A stretch of 64,000 nucleotides of DNA from Mactromeris polynyma (Eukaryota; Mollusca; Bivalvia; Venerida; Mactridae). Below the pieces are notes generated by a model. The model was not told the DNA's origin. It saw only the letters and a program-made list of their open reading frames with translations, and ran no database searches. Shown one piece after another: positions 23,740-34,973 of this stretch. Location of the stretch: positions 62,001 through 126,000 of the forward strand of contig JASFXZ010000044.1 of assembly GCA_032209605.1 (NCBI GenBank). The letters are read 5' to 3'. The translations under genes and the position numbers were made by a program. Numbering within the stretch: the stretch's first letter is position 1; every line of letters starts with the position of its first letter.

Positions 23740-24420
23740 TCCTACTTTTGTAAAATTCAAATATAATAATTAATGTAAAAAACTAAAAGACTCACATGAC
23801 AGACGATCTTAATTCGTCCCTCCGATATCGAAGCGTCAGTACATTAACTGTGTTGATGGCCTGACTAATACCACAGGTCAACAATAAAAAAATACATAAT
23901 TAAGCTAGCATTTGAACTAATTTTATTTTGAAGACTCATATGCATAGACATCGCGACCATTTCCGTACAGTTCGGAAAGCAGACTGTAACCGATGTTATC
24001 CGATTGCTCTACCTAATTCACAACAAGACGGACTCACGGACATGGTTTATTAGTCCGCAACGGAATGAATTGTTTTTAAAACATACACTAGAGATTAACA
24101 GTAACTGCAGCTATTATTTAACTATTCGCTACAGTAATCAATGTGCGGCAAACTAATGGTCCGAATCCGATTCCGGAATATTGTTACAACGCATCAACGA
24201 CATTAAACAGAACATCTCCACCTATACGTATCTCTCTCTCTGCCTACTGTTATCGTCTGCCTATTTTACACTATATACATTATTTTATTCTGTAATTACA
24301 ATGTATAAATAACAATTGGGCTCTTCTTAACGCGTCGGTGAAGTCAGTTCCAATCCGTTTCTAGCTGATATCGCAAATGCTTACCGCTATTTCTTTGTCG
24401 GACATGGACTACTTTCTATA
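23740..24420. other. Non-coding stretch
   Basis: No supportable gene or repeat end. Confidence 0.35.
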
Positions 24421-24510
24421 GGAGTATGTAGCCTTAGGCAGTTCACCCGATGAGTGTCCGCGGATTTCGCCTACTATAGCAATTAGCTCTGACGAGCCAC
24501 TTGCTAAATA
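24421..24510. repeat. Solo fragment of the duplicated block
   Basis: GGAGTATGTAG, GTCCGCGGATTTCGCCTACT and CTCTGACGAGCC occur in the same order as at 16276-16383, marking a third, short copy of this part of the block. A segment of about 26 bp is missing in the middle. Confidence 0.7.
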
Positions 24511-25765
24511 TAATCCTCCCTCAATTTATCGATTTCTCTTTTTCCGTACACAAAAGCTGCTCTTATCAAAGAAATGTTACCAAAAACACTTAAACAATAA
24601 TTCAACAATAAATCTTGAATCCGTTATTTCACTTTAAAATGAAATTCTCACGATGGATTCGGAAACGAAGATTTATTTACCTTCCGATCAATTTCCAATT
24701 GATCAAAGACAAAGGAAATTAGTACGGCGGTTAGTGCTGTCACGATCAATTCGACATATTGATTGGTCGTATTGGTCGTATGCAAATCATGCGCAGTTGT
24801 ACATCGGGAGGTACCAAAAGTAACAAATACTGCGACGACCGTTTCCAAAAGTACGTTACTTAAGAAAAGGGGCTAACGCCCCAGTTTAAAAACCAAGATA
24901 AAAATATATATAACACTAATTTATGATCAGGTATTCGTTCAGTTGTATAACTTACTACCTGGGTGACTTCATAAATCATTTGTATTTCGCATTACTCACA
25001 CATGAGTGACAAATGCCGGATGTTAACGATTATTTACAAACTTCGCTAACGAGGGCATTGGAGAGAGGGATGGATTTAGAGAGTGAGGGAGAGTAAGGAA
25101 GTCCGTGAAAGAGATTGACACGCGAAGAGAACATGCTTGTTTATCGACTCCTGACATATATGTACATCGCATTCGTGTTTGTAAACATATTACTAATTCC
25201 TTGTGTATTGGGTATTTTCTACTTTACTTCTTTATCTTGTTCCAAATTCATTTTGTATTGATCCCCTCACGAGTTCTCTCGAGTTTCCCCCATTGCAAGC
25301 ATGCACTCTATCGAGTGTGCAAGTACCGATTTACCCCAAACTCCTCCTCTGGTCAGCACCAGATAATCACTATTGTAGGTACAGTGGTCCTGCTGTATTT
25401 TGTAGACTTCGTAGTGATGGTTGCATTAATTATTTCCATTGATATATCAATATTTCTAAAGGGAGAAACATACCATATTACCGGCGTATCAGATGAAAAA
25501 AAGCAATATGGATGACAGAAAAACTAGCTACGATAGAAAAAAATGGGTGCATGGTAAAATTTGAATTACTAGTAATCGTTTTGTGAAAAATTCATAACAT
25601 TCTGAAACTGGGCCGATTGTGGGGTTGAGTGAACCTACTCCTTATCATGTCTTCTTGTGGTTTTGGGTGACATATGCCTTTCGTATGTGACATTTCCTAT
25701 TTACCTTCATTATTCATTTTCATTTCATATTGGCCAAACACGTGAAGCGCACGCATACGTATAAT
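24511..25765. other. Non-coding stretch
   Basis: No supportable gene. The open frame at 25105-25515 has hydrophobic runs but no recognisable domain and no start or splice context; I do not call it. Confidence 0.35.
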
Positions 25766-25779
25766 GCTAGATGATACAC

Positions 25780-25960
25780 AGTGCAAGACCCCAGCGACGT
25801 TTCAGTGGAGCAATAACACCGCTTCAGCAACATAATCAATTTGCTAGTTGTAAAACATACATGCACAACAAATCGAACCTCTCTAGAGCAACAACTACTC
25901 AACAACAATCGAAGTTTGCATCTCTCAAAGGGTGGTGCTCTGGAGACACAACTCTTTATG
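25780..25960. mobile_element. Possible TA-type MITE relic
   Basis: Starts ACAGTGCAAGACCCCAGCGA and contains CCTCTCTAGAGCAACAACT and CATCTCTCAAAGGGTGG, a set of motifs that resembles the better-defined MITE at 32694-32868 (CTCTCTAGCAAGAACCCTTC, GTCTCTGAAAGGAT). The right terminus is not clear. Confidence 0.4.
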
Positions 25961-26698
25961 TTGGCACATTAAATAGTGTCGGTAGAGTAATACAAAATGT
26001 ATAAGGATAGCTATGAATTTACACAAGTTAATTTTGAGATAGGAACGTTCGCAAACTGATTATTAGATATGGCAGCATACTTACGCCGAATGATTGTCAA
26101 TAAATAATAATAAATATTTATTACAATAAATATCGTGTTTTACTGCATGCACGTAAATACCAGTACTACCATGGTCACCGTCTACAGTTAAATACGATGT
26201 TTTACGTATATGTAATGAAATTATACTTATCTAAAATATCAATATAGCAAGTGTAGCGTACGAGCCATCCTCAGCCATTCGATTATCAATATCTATACTA
26301 AATTCTATAATTTTAGGTTTGTTCACATTTCATTTTATTATTATTATATCGAAATTAATGTTCTTTATCTATGATAAAAATAAGAGTTCAACACAATTTC
26401 TATGGTTGTTTGTGCTACGTTTGTTCCATTTACAGCAAATTTACTTTTCCTTATGTCTATTGTAGACGTTGGCTACGGCGATTACATGAACCCATGAAAA
26501 TGTATTCACAATGCAGCCATATGTCAGCAATGTCATATTGTATTAACATCGATATGGGTCATGAAATAGTGTGCATAGAAGTATTTGTGTTATCGTGTGC
26601 CTCTTTTCACATATCTAAAAATTCAGTTGAAATGACGCAAAACTATTTGTTAATCTGCCTTTTTATCATGCAGATCGTATCATATGACAAATGACAGT
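25961..26698. other. Non-coding stretch
   Basis: AT-rich, no recognisable gene or element. Confidence 0.35.
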
Positions 26699-27100
26699 GG
26701 GCCCGTTTTATCAACATTCGTACGGACGAGCGTTCGTAAGATACGAAATGTTCGTAAGAATTGTCTTACGAAAATACTTACGACCGTTTTACAACGCGGT
26801 CGTACGTATGACAGTGATCTTACGAATAAGAATGTTCGTGCGCACAGTAAATCAAAAGAGACGTATCTTGCGGGTGTCAGGACACAACGGACCACGGGCA
26901 TTACGGACCAGACACTTCAAACCATATTTAGGGACATAACGGGCCAAACAATGTTTGAAAAGACCTTCAATAATTGTTTACCTTTAATGAATGCAGAAAC
27001 TGATTATTTTATAATCATTATTCGTGATTTTATGGTAAATTCGAGGTTAGATATATTCGAATATCAACCAACATTTAACACAGCATGTATTTTGCATGGC
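26699..27100 (+). mobile_element. Harbinger-like relic 1 (left end)
   Basis: Begins GGGCCCGTTTTATCAACATT, the same terminus as the full element at 58894, followed by CTTACGA/TTCGTAAG subterminal repeats, CGTGCGCACAGTAAATCAA and the CATATTTAGGGACATAACGG segment. It aligns with 27640-28030 in direct orientation. No right terminus is present. The open frame through it (26684-27130) is not related to a known transposase. Confidence 0.8.
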
Positions 27101-27179
27101 GCACTGAAAAACACCAAAATTATGAATTAAAGACGTTTTAACCATTGTAGCAACAGCAGTGAATGAGCCCATTCAAATA

Positions 27180-27483
27180 CAGTAAAACTTTGAAACCTCG
27201 AACTGCCGTCGGACCTAGCAATTAGTTCGAGCCATCAACTGTTCGATGCTTCTACGGTATACGCGTATATTTCCTGACAGTCGCCGGTGCAAGTGTACTA
27301 AGTATATAGAACACACGGCATTTGTTTTCATACTGATTGCACGTCGATCAATAGACGGAGCATTATTCATAATACTAATAATTGAAAACGAAATGAAAGG
27401 AAAGCAAAAATGGTTCCCTGTGGCACCTTATTCTCTCTCGTTTATTCTTATACGCATGAATTGTCTGTCACAGAGTATATGTA
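27180..27483. mobile_element. Pogo-type transposon ends
   Basis: CAGTAAAACTTTGAAACCTC at 27180 preceded by TA resembles pogo/Tigger termini and the ends of the element at 43056. A second such terminus, CAGTGGAAACTCCCTAATCC, preceded by TA, starts at 27484. Matching right ends are not found, so these are solo or truncated ends lying between the two Harbinger-like relics. Confidence 0.5.
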
Positions 27484-27639
27484 CAGTGGAAACTCCCTAA
27501 TCCGGAAACTCTCCGGTCCGGAAACTTCCTGCAACCAAACAATTTTCTCGGTCTCGGTTTAGTTCCTCCAATACGACATATAAAATAGCCCCCACAGTCC
27601 GAATCCTCCCTACTCCGGAATACGAGGGAATTTTATTTA

Positions 27640-28775
27640 GGGTATTTTATCAACGCGTTCGTAAGTATGACAGTGATCTTACGAATAAGAATGCTCGTGC
27701 GCACAGTAAATCAACAGACGCTCTTCACGGGGAGGTCAGAAGAGACGTATCTCCCGGACTAACCAGACACTTTGAACCATATTCAGGGACACTTCGGAGC
27801 ATGTTCAGGGACAGTTCGGATCATATTTAGGGACATCTATTGGGACTGTCTTCGAATAAGCATTTTGTTTAAAAAAATACCTTCAATAAAATTTACCTTT
27901 AAAGAATGCAGAAACTGATCGTTAAATTATCATTATTCGGGATTGTATTGTAAATTCGAGGTTATATCGATATATAGATTCGAATATCAACGAACATTTA
28001 ACACAGCATGTATTTTGCATGGCGCACGGCTTAAATTCCTCTGAATAAAGCCCATTCAATTAGTTTTGCGTTAGGATGAGCCAGATACACATTAATTCAG
28101 TATGACTTGGCAAAGTCGAAAGAAAGAATGCATTCAGGCATTATATTGTGTTGCAAACGTATTCAAAATACTGGAAAGAATCCCTTGTCAGTTTTAGTTT
28201 GAATGGAAATTCTTTATACGACAGTACAATGAAACATTATTTAATCTGTAATATAAGTCGACACGATAACAAATGTTTCACTGTTGAAATGAACTAAAAA
28301 GAACATTTATTCTATATTTAAAATGAAATTGTCATTGTGTAACATAAAACTGTAAACCTTTTGAAAATATGGAAAAAATATTCACATTTTAATTCAATCA
28401 GAAAGAAGCCTTTTCCAGACCCCGTTATTTTCCCAATACCTTCACTCTATTACCACGACTATATCTAGGGACACTACGAACCATCTTTTGGGAGAATTAA
28501 AGTCACAATGACTGTAATTCTACTGATTGGTAAGAATTCATAATAGTAATAATAAAACAAACCATTAAATTGAAAAATGATAATAATTAATCTGCTTTGA
28601 TATAATAATCAATTTCATGTCTTAACAGTTTAAAATTAGGAATAACATTAATAAAATAATAATATTCTATTTTAAAAGTTGTATGATTTAGTTGATACTG
28701 TACTTTAAATGTAATCCATACATTTTAATTCCATGTACACTTCCAAATACACTCTATTCTTATTCCAAGTATTCA
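27640..28775 (+). mobile_element. Harbinger-like relic 2
   Basis: The first part (27640-28030) repeats relic 1, with the outermost terminal bases lost (starts ATTTTATCAACGCGTTCG). It includes three short tandem units of the type CATATTCAGGGACACTTCG. The remainder (28060-28775) matches 59295-60990 of the full element in inverted orientation, lacking the segment equivalent to 59585-60530. It is an internally deleted member of the same family. No coding sequence remains. Confidence 0.75.
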
Positions 28776-30280
28776 ATGTAAGTAGCCAATACGTATGTTA
28801 CTATTCCACATTGCCAACATTAAAATATTTTGTGTTCATCTAATGTGTAATTAGCCACCATTATTGAAAGTTTCACAACAATACAATAAATAGTTTTTAT
28901 TTTCTCGGTTCTCTTAGGATTTGTGTAGAAAGACCTCCTTTTGTTTTGTTTTAAGAAGTTGTTTACGTTATGGATCGGGTCTGCGATAATAATTATACTC
29001 GTCGTGGCATCATCCACGATCCCTTCCCAGACCTGGATTCAAATGGAACGAAAGGGGCCCTTGCCCCCAAGTCGGTTGTGAAGTGACAAGATTAGGTCGC
29101 AATGTTACTATTCTTCTAGCACTTTAGATACAACACATCAATTTATTATCGATTTCCCCTTTACTACAATATTTACTTAATATTCACATATCTAGACAGT
29201 ATTCCACATATATACATCGGTAAGGTGATGTTTCAAGAGCTCCCTTTTCAACATTCATAGTGTCAAGGTATTACGGCCGAGAGGTACAGACAATACCGAG
29301 CTTCGGAACGGTCCGTGGCAGAAATAATACCGTGTGGTTAAACCTCTATTAAGCATTACACCCAACTTCACACTTATCTTACCATCACCCAAATATGAAA
29401 AAACAGTGTAAAATCCCGCTGGACAACTACTTTCCCTCTTACGTGGCATTATTATAACTAATATTTCAAAGTGAGTTTTCACGGACCACCGAAAATCTTA
29501 TTAGCTTTTAGGCGTCTGTAATCAAATACTTCTGTTCGCCGACTTCAAATCACTTGCCCCTCTCACCGCAACGCTTTCGAAAATATATTGGAAGTGTGGT
29601 TAACTTAAACAGCTTGTTGGGACAGTAGACAACCAATTGATAGCTGAAATTGTGCTGACATTATGCAATTCTATGACAGGCCACATGCGGTTTCATTATG
29701 CATTATGTTGTGTAGAAATCACGTAAAATATATTTACATGAAATTATGAAGTTGAAAGTGGCGATTCCTGTCCGATTTCATTATCCATGTTCATTTATTT
29801 ATAGTAGATGTTTGCACAATTGTTAATGGCAACGAACTTAAGTCCTAAAAATGGCGTTTTACCTATCACTTACATGGAACACTCTTGCATTAAAATGGTT
29901 GACTTTTTTACGTACAGAATTACATCAATTGAATAATGTTATCTCAAATTTTGACACTAGTTACTAACTATGTATTAGTTAAACTACACAAAACAAATCA
30001 TATAAAGCCAGATTGATTGCTAATGCGAGCTTCACTACTACTACCCAACTTTCTAAACTAGTTGCTTAACAGCTATTTTTTCCAGCTGTAAATTCCAGTA
30101 TAAACATTCACTGGGGAATAAAAAATCTACGGAAGTGTTAAATAAATTATTTTATCATCTATTATCCCCCCCATGTTTGTCCTCTTTGATTCTCCTGGTT
30201 GTCCCAGAATGGTCAGCCAGGCCATTTCTTGCACACCTGCTCCCTTACGTATGTACACTTGAAACTCCTCAAAATGCCTT
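28776..30280. other. Non-coding stretch
   Basis: No gene, RNA or mobile element that I can support. Confidence 0.4.
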
Positions 30281-31774
30281 ATTATACCCCCACAAACGAA
30301 GTTTGAGGGGGTATATAGGAGTGAGCTTGTCGGTCGGTCGGTCTGTCGGTCGGTCTGTCGGTCGGTCGGTCTGTCTGTCGGTCGGTCGGTCGGTCTGTCG
30401 GTTTTCATGGTTTCCGGACGATAACTCATGAAAGGCTAGACAGATTTGAAAAATTTTTGGTACACAGGTGTAACATCAGAAGATACAGGTCAAGTTCGAT
30501 ATTGGGGCTGGTGGGGCCAAGGTCAAGGTCACTGTTACTAAAAATAGTTTCTCTTGGTTTTCATGGTTTCCGGACGATAACTCATGAAAGGCTAGACAGA
30601 TTTGAAAATTTTTTGGTAAACAGGTGTAACATCAGAAGATACAGGTCAAGTTCGATATTGGGGCTGGTGGGGCCAAGGTCAAGGTCACTGTTACTAAAAA
30701 TAGTTTCTCTTGGTTTTCATGGTTTCCGGACGATAACTCATGAAAGGCTAGACAGATTTGAAAAATTTTGGGTACACAGGTGTAACATCAGAAGATACAG
30801 GTCAAGTTCGATATTGGGGCTGGTGGGGCCAAGGTCAAGGTCACTGTTACTAAAAATAGTTTCTCTTACTTTCACTTACTAGCAAATGGTTTGTTTTTAG
30901 TTGTAAACGACTTATCTTTCTGTGAAAATAACTGTTATTTCTAGCATATTGTTTGATATATTTTGCATTGATTTAGTTCCATTTTGCCCAGCTTTTTGTG
31001 AGCAATTCTATACAAGTTCAGTTTTTTATTTCACAGGAACTGTTGATTAGTTATTACTGTTCTGTTGGCAGCATTTTTGGTTTATTACATTCAGATACTA
31101 GCAAATGGTTTGTTTTTGTTGTTGAAGACTCGCCTTTCAGTGAAAATAACGGGATTTCTTTTAAAATCCATTGAAATAAGGCATAATATAATGTTATATC
31201 CAGGTAGTTTGATTATTTGATTAAATCTGTGAAACTGCAGTCAAGGACAATGGAACAAAATGTCTTGATTGCGAATATAAATTGTATCAATTTAATACGC
31301 TTTGTTGCTATATTTGTTCGAATTTGAATGCAAAATGTTCAGATCTTGGGAGTTAAAATCAAATATATTGGTGTTACTAGTTCATACTCTAGTCGAATGT
31401 ATCATTATATTTCTTTGTGACAAAGTGCTATATATAACTGTTCATTTTTTCTATTTTATTGATTTTGACCTGACTCCCATACTGTGGTATTCATATCACC
31501 TCCGAAATATTAAAATGTACACAATTCTTATTATAACCCCACTTCAAAATATGCAATGGGGGCTATATGGGAATCACCACTTGTTCCGTCATGTCACATA
31601 ACATGGTTTTCCATGAATTATTTCTACCAAGCCTAGTTGTGTATATTGTCGGCACATTCTGATTGTGGTCCTGTAGTGATAGATAGTGATAGATAATTTC
31701 ATTGTCTTGACTGGCGGCCATCTTTGAATTTATCAAAAATATGTCTGACAAAGCGGTATTGTGGGGGTATTAAT
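30281..31774 (+). mobile_element. Pearl-like element 1
   Basis: Bounded by ATTATACCCCCAC (30281) and the inverted match GTGGGGGTATTAAT (31761). After a short palindromic leader (CAAACGAAGTTTGAGGGGG) comes a GTCGGTCG/GTCTGTCG microsatellite (30329-30400), then three 156-bp tandem units, then AT-rich sequence with a second, 217-bp-spaced duplication of ACTAGCAAATGGTTTGTTTT (30881 and 31098). This is the build described for bivalve pearl elements. No protein is encoded; they are thought to depend on an enzyme made elsewhere. Confidence 0.75.
30401..30868. repeat. Three tandem 156-bp units
   Basis: Units start at 30401, 30557 and 30713 (GTTTTCATGGTTTCCGGACG) and end in CAAGGTCAAGGTCACTGTTA. The three copies are nearly identical (a handful of differences), so the array is recently homogenised. 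As 156 is a multiple of 3, an open frame of 141 codons (30457-30882) runs through; I treat it as incidental. Confidence 0.95.
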
Positions 31775-31784
31775 CACCTTCAGT

Positions 31785-31890
31785 GATAGCTCTAGTGTTT
31801 TATTTATTGTTGTTTTCCTGGAGGTCTGTGTGGAGAGGCACTGTCTTATGTATGTGACGTTCCATGTAACAACTTATTCCCGCTTTGTAC
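31785..31890 (-). repeat. Core of module M, minus-strand copy
   Basis: The reverse complement carries ACATACATAAGACAGTGCCT, the ACAGACCTCC segment and GGAAAACAACAATAAATAAA, matching the 5' third of module M (17230-17300). It immediately abuts the right end of pearl-like element 1. Confidence 0.7.
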
Positions 31891-32690
31891 ATTTTGGAGC
31901 TACAAGTATCCATTGTGCTCCACTTTTTCTTATTCTGTTATGAAAAAGACTTTATATTATCCTTATCTGAAAACATCAAATGGATGTAATTGACGCTTTC
32001 AATAATACCTCTCGTGATTTAGACGATATTTTGAATATTGAAAATAAATATTTTACAGCTATGATAAATAAAATATATCCAACATAGCTACAACTTTCGA
32101 AAGCCAACACCTGCATATGAGATTATTTACTTACATATAACATCGAAGTATTGTATCTTGATAAGGGAGAAAACTGAGTATAGGACTTCGCTACATCTCA
32201 AATCCTCACAGCGTTTATCTCCCTTAGTACTATCTGCACTTTGTAAAGGGAGAACACTGCGTAGGTGATCGACAAAGTGTGTGTTATAAGTTATCTCCCT
32301 TTATATGGTGTCGGGCTAGATATTCAACTGATCGTTCTACTTCTAGTACCCTGTCAGTTAGTTTAACGTCGGCTTAAGCTGTCTTTTTGTATAACAAATA
32401 GATGCTCTGCCGCTTTTCATCTCATCACAGAACAAAGTGTTTCAGTATCAATTATTCCTGCACCCCATGACGTAATTCGCTGTATAACTTCCTAATCTAA
32501 TTGTCAAGTCTTAATTAGCGAAATAGGTAAATAATATATCCATATTCTCCCCATAAATGGAAGCAAAATACCAAGTATTGAACCTTATAGACTGTAACGT
32601 CACACGCCTCATTTGGGATTCACAGATCAATGAACCTCAAGTTTTAAAGACACATATGTTTATTACAACACAAACAAAATAAATTATATA
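31891..32690. other. Non-coding stretch with a small inverted repeat
   Basis: Around 32162-32302, AAGGGAGAAAACTG and TTATCTCCCTTTAT form an inverted pair enclosing about 110 bp with a further AAGGGAGAACACTG. This may be a small MITE relic. No gene is seen. Confidence 0.45.
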
Positions 32691-32693
32691 TAT

Positions 32694-32868
32694 AGTGCAA
32701 CCTTTCTAGAGCGACTCTCTCTTGAGCAGTCATCTGTGTTCTTCATTATCTATAGTTCCTGCATAAAAAAATTACGGTCAGTTTAATCTCTCTAGCAAGA
32801 ACCCTTCAACAACAGCCAAAATGTGTGTCTCTGAAAGGATATTGCTGTGAAGAGGTTGCACTATACAA
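32694..32868. mobile_element. Short TA-flanked MITE
   Basis: AGTGCAACCTTTCTAGAGCG at the left and AAGAGGTTGCACT at the right form terminal inverted repeats, with TA outside each end. The element is about 175 bp and has no coding content. It is likely a Tc1/mariner/pogo-class non-autonomous element. Confidence 0.7.
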
Positions 32869-34007
32869 CTATGAATGCATTAATACATCAGTTCCATAAA
32901 TTGTTTCAAAATCTAAAGTCTTAACTGCTTCATCTTGGTCTGATATATAGCATCAACTCTGACACACCTAACTCTGTCCTTCTTAAACTCTTTCAACTCT
33001 AAGATGTTCGCTGAATATTGATACTTTTCTCTGGAACTGCTTAATAATAAAATATTACAAACGATAAGTACTATGTAATCAGTAATTTGCTTGCTGAGCT
33101 GTGAAGGTCATATACAAAGCCATCTGCCGTGTGAACCATGTAGACCGTTTACGGGCATCGTCGAAACAATTTAAAGTAAACACATTTTAATGAATCGATT
33201 TAATTTGACAAGTATACAAAGTGATTATTTTAATTTTACAAATGAGTTCCATAGAAATGAATTCAAATTCTATCAGTTTATCGGACAATCATTAGTGTCA
33301 AAAATGTCATAGTTAATTGTTAATACATCAGTTTATAGTAACATGATTAGCTTAGCACTTCATAATAAACATCACTTAGTAACACGATTGGGTAAGAACT
33401 TCATGATAAACATATACACAAAATTAGAATAAGAATCAGTTGAGTTTTCATCGGAAAAACAACAATTTGTTAGTAACCAATACTAGTGACCGTTTTTATT
33501 TTTACTTGAGAACAAACCGTGATGTCAGCAGCCTGTTAAAACATGGTTGGGAAAATATTGACAGTGTACACAAATGTTTTTTCGCAACTGATTTTGAATC
33601 GAATATAGGGCATTAATTATTTTCAATAATATATTTAACATCTGCAATACCATTGTATCACAAATTGTTACTTTATCGTCAAGTACAATGATCGCCGATG
33701 TTAAAGATGTCAATGAAAGTGACTATATAGTACATATATTAAATAACACATACATGCAAAAATATCCAAATCCGCGAGTTTGGCGAATTTTCTTCAGGAT
33801 GAAGAATTCCTGCTTCAGTAATTAGTATGCACAAATATTGTCAATATCTTGATAAATAAGATAGTTAATCATTTCATGCAACATCAAAGTTTCAGGATAA
33901 TTGTTCGAAGAACAAATACGGAAAATGAATGTTCCTGTATGTATTTGCTCTTTTTTGGATAGTGTTAATTCAGTTTGATGTTAGAAAGGTTGAAATGGTA
34001 ATTACCG
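32869..34007. other. Non-coding stretch downstream of the GTPase gene
   Basis: It should include the 3' UTR of the gene at 34008-34973, but I could not single out a convincing polyadenylation signal. No other gene is seen. Confidence 0.4.
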
Positions 34008-34973
34008 TTAAAACTTTCGCTTAACAATCTCGGAACCAATAACAACAACTGCTTCCAAAACTTTGGCTCCAACTTCAGCATTGTAGTCCATTGTAAGTGC
34101 GCCTGTCGCGGCTGCATATGCAGCACCTGCACCACCAGCAACTAACGTACATCCAGCAATACCGATTGCCGCTCCTTTAGCAAATGCGATTCTTTGAATT
34201 TTCCCAATATCACCCTTCAACTTTTCGTTATCGGCCTTCAGCGCTTCCTGTTCGGCTATTAATGTTTCCTCAAGGCACTTAGAGATGTTGGACATGTGCT
34301 TGTCAATCTCTTCTTGTGTATTCTTGTGCTTCTCTGCATACTCTTTCAATACATGTCTATGTGAGTCTATCTTATCATACTGGTAAACTCTTTTACCACC
34401 CTCGGAAACTTTCTCGATCTTTTCCATGAGACGAATGATGTCACCTTGCAAGTTTGATCCATTATTTGATTTGTTGTTTTCAATTCTTACAACACGACCT
34501 CCACATTTCTCAAGAAGTTTAACGAAAAGTTCAGATTTTTTCAAAAATCTTTCGAAATCGGTATCGGTCTTAAATTCATTACCCCTCGTGAAAACAATAA
34601 TGCAGTGATCAAAAACCTTCTCTCCGAACATAATCCTTATTAGGTCAATTGTATGATGTTCGTCCTTTGTCAAGCGATTCGTAGAACTGAAAACCAGCAA
34701 AAAAGCATGTGGCATCTCGCAGGTTTTCACTGACATTTGTACTTCAAGAAGTCTGTCTAACAAGCCTACGTCAGTATCTAGGAGTCCTGGTGTATCACAT
34801 ACCATATAAGTCCGTCTGTTGATAGGGTCGGTGCCAGTACTGATTTCACATTCTTGAGTCACAGAACTTAGGCTCACATCATGATCAAATGCCTGATTTC
34901 CGACTAAATAATTCCCGGTGGAGCTTTTTCCATTTCCAGTCTTTCCAACCAAGATAACCCTCCGTTCCGCCAT
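34008..34973 (-). CDS. AIG1/GIMAP-family GTPase
   Basis: A 321-residue single-exon GTP-binding protein and the only convincing intact host gene here. AIG1-type G domain: P loop GKTGNGKS at 10-17, a G2 threonine near 39, G3 DTPG at 60-63, the family's hydrophobic box AFLLVFSSTNRLTKDE at 90-105, G4 as TRGN at 129-132 (the family often departs from NKxD), and a G5-like RIENN at 163-167. Residues about 205-262 are charged and heptad-like, likely coiled coil. Residues about 266-294 are a Gly/Ala-rich hydrophobic stretch (FAKGAAIGIAGCTLVAGGAG) that could associate with membrane. Known members bind GTP, oligomerise on membranes and take part in immune-cell survival and pathogen response; bivalves have many copies. 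The start ATG lies in TTCAATATGG and the TAA stop is at 34008-34010. A 5' untranslated exon cannot be excluded. Confidence 0.93.
   Translation of the reverse strand: MAERRVILVGKTGNGKSSTGNYLVGNQAFDHDVSLSSVTQECEISTGTDPINRRTYMVCDTPGLLDTDVGLLDRLLEVQMSVKTCEMPHAFLLVFSSTNRLTKDEHHTIDLIRIMFGEKVFDHCIIVFTRGNEFKTDTDFERFLKKSELFVKLLEKCGGRVVRIENNKSNNGSNLQGDIIRLMEKIEKVSEGGKRVYQYDKIDSHRHVLKEYAEKHKNTQEEIDKHMSNISKCLEETLIAEQEALKADNEKLKGDIGKIQRIAFAKGAAIGIAGCTLVAGGAGAAYAAATGALTMDYNAEVGAKVLEAVVVIGSEIVKRKF

Noticed and set aside
25105..25515. 136-codon frame with hydrophobic stretches as a membrane protein
   Set aside because: There is no recognisable domain, no supporting start or splice context, and the composition follows the AT-rich background.
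26684..27130. 148-codon frame in Harbinger-like relic 1
   Set aside because: It starts in the terminal inverted repeat, is not kept open in the sister copy at 27640-28030, and shows no transposase motif.
30457..30882. 141-codon open frame
   Set aside because: It coincides with three nearly identical 156-bp tandem units of a pearl-like element, and 156 is a multiple of three.
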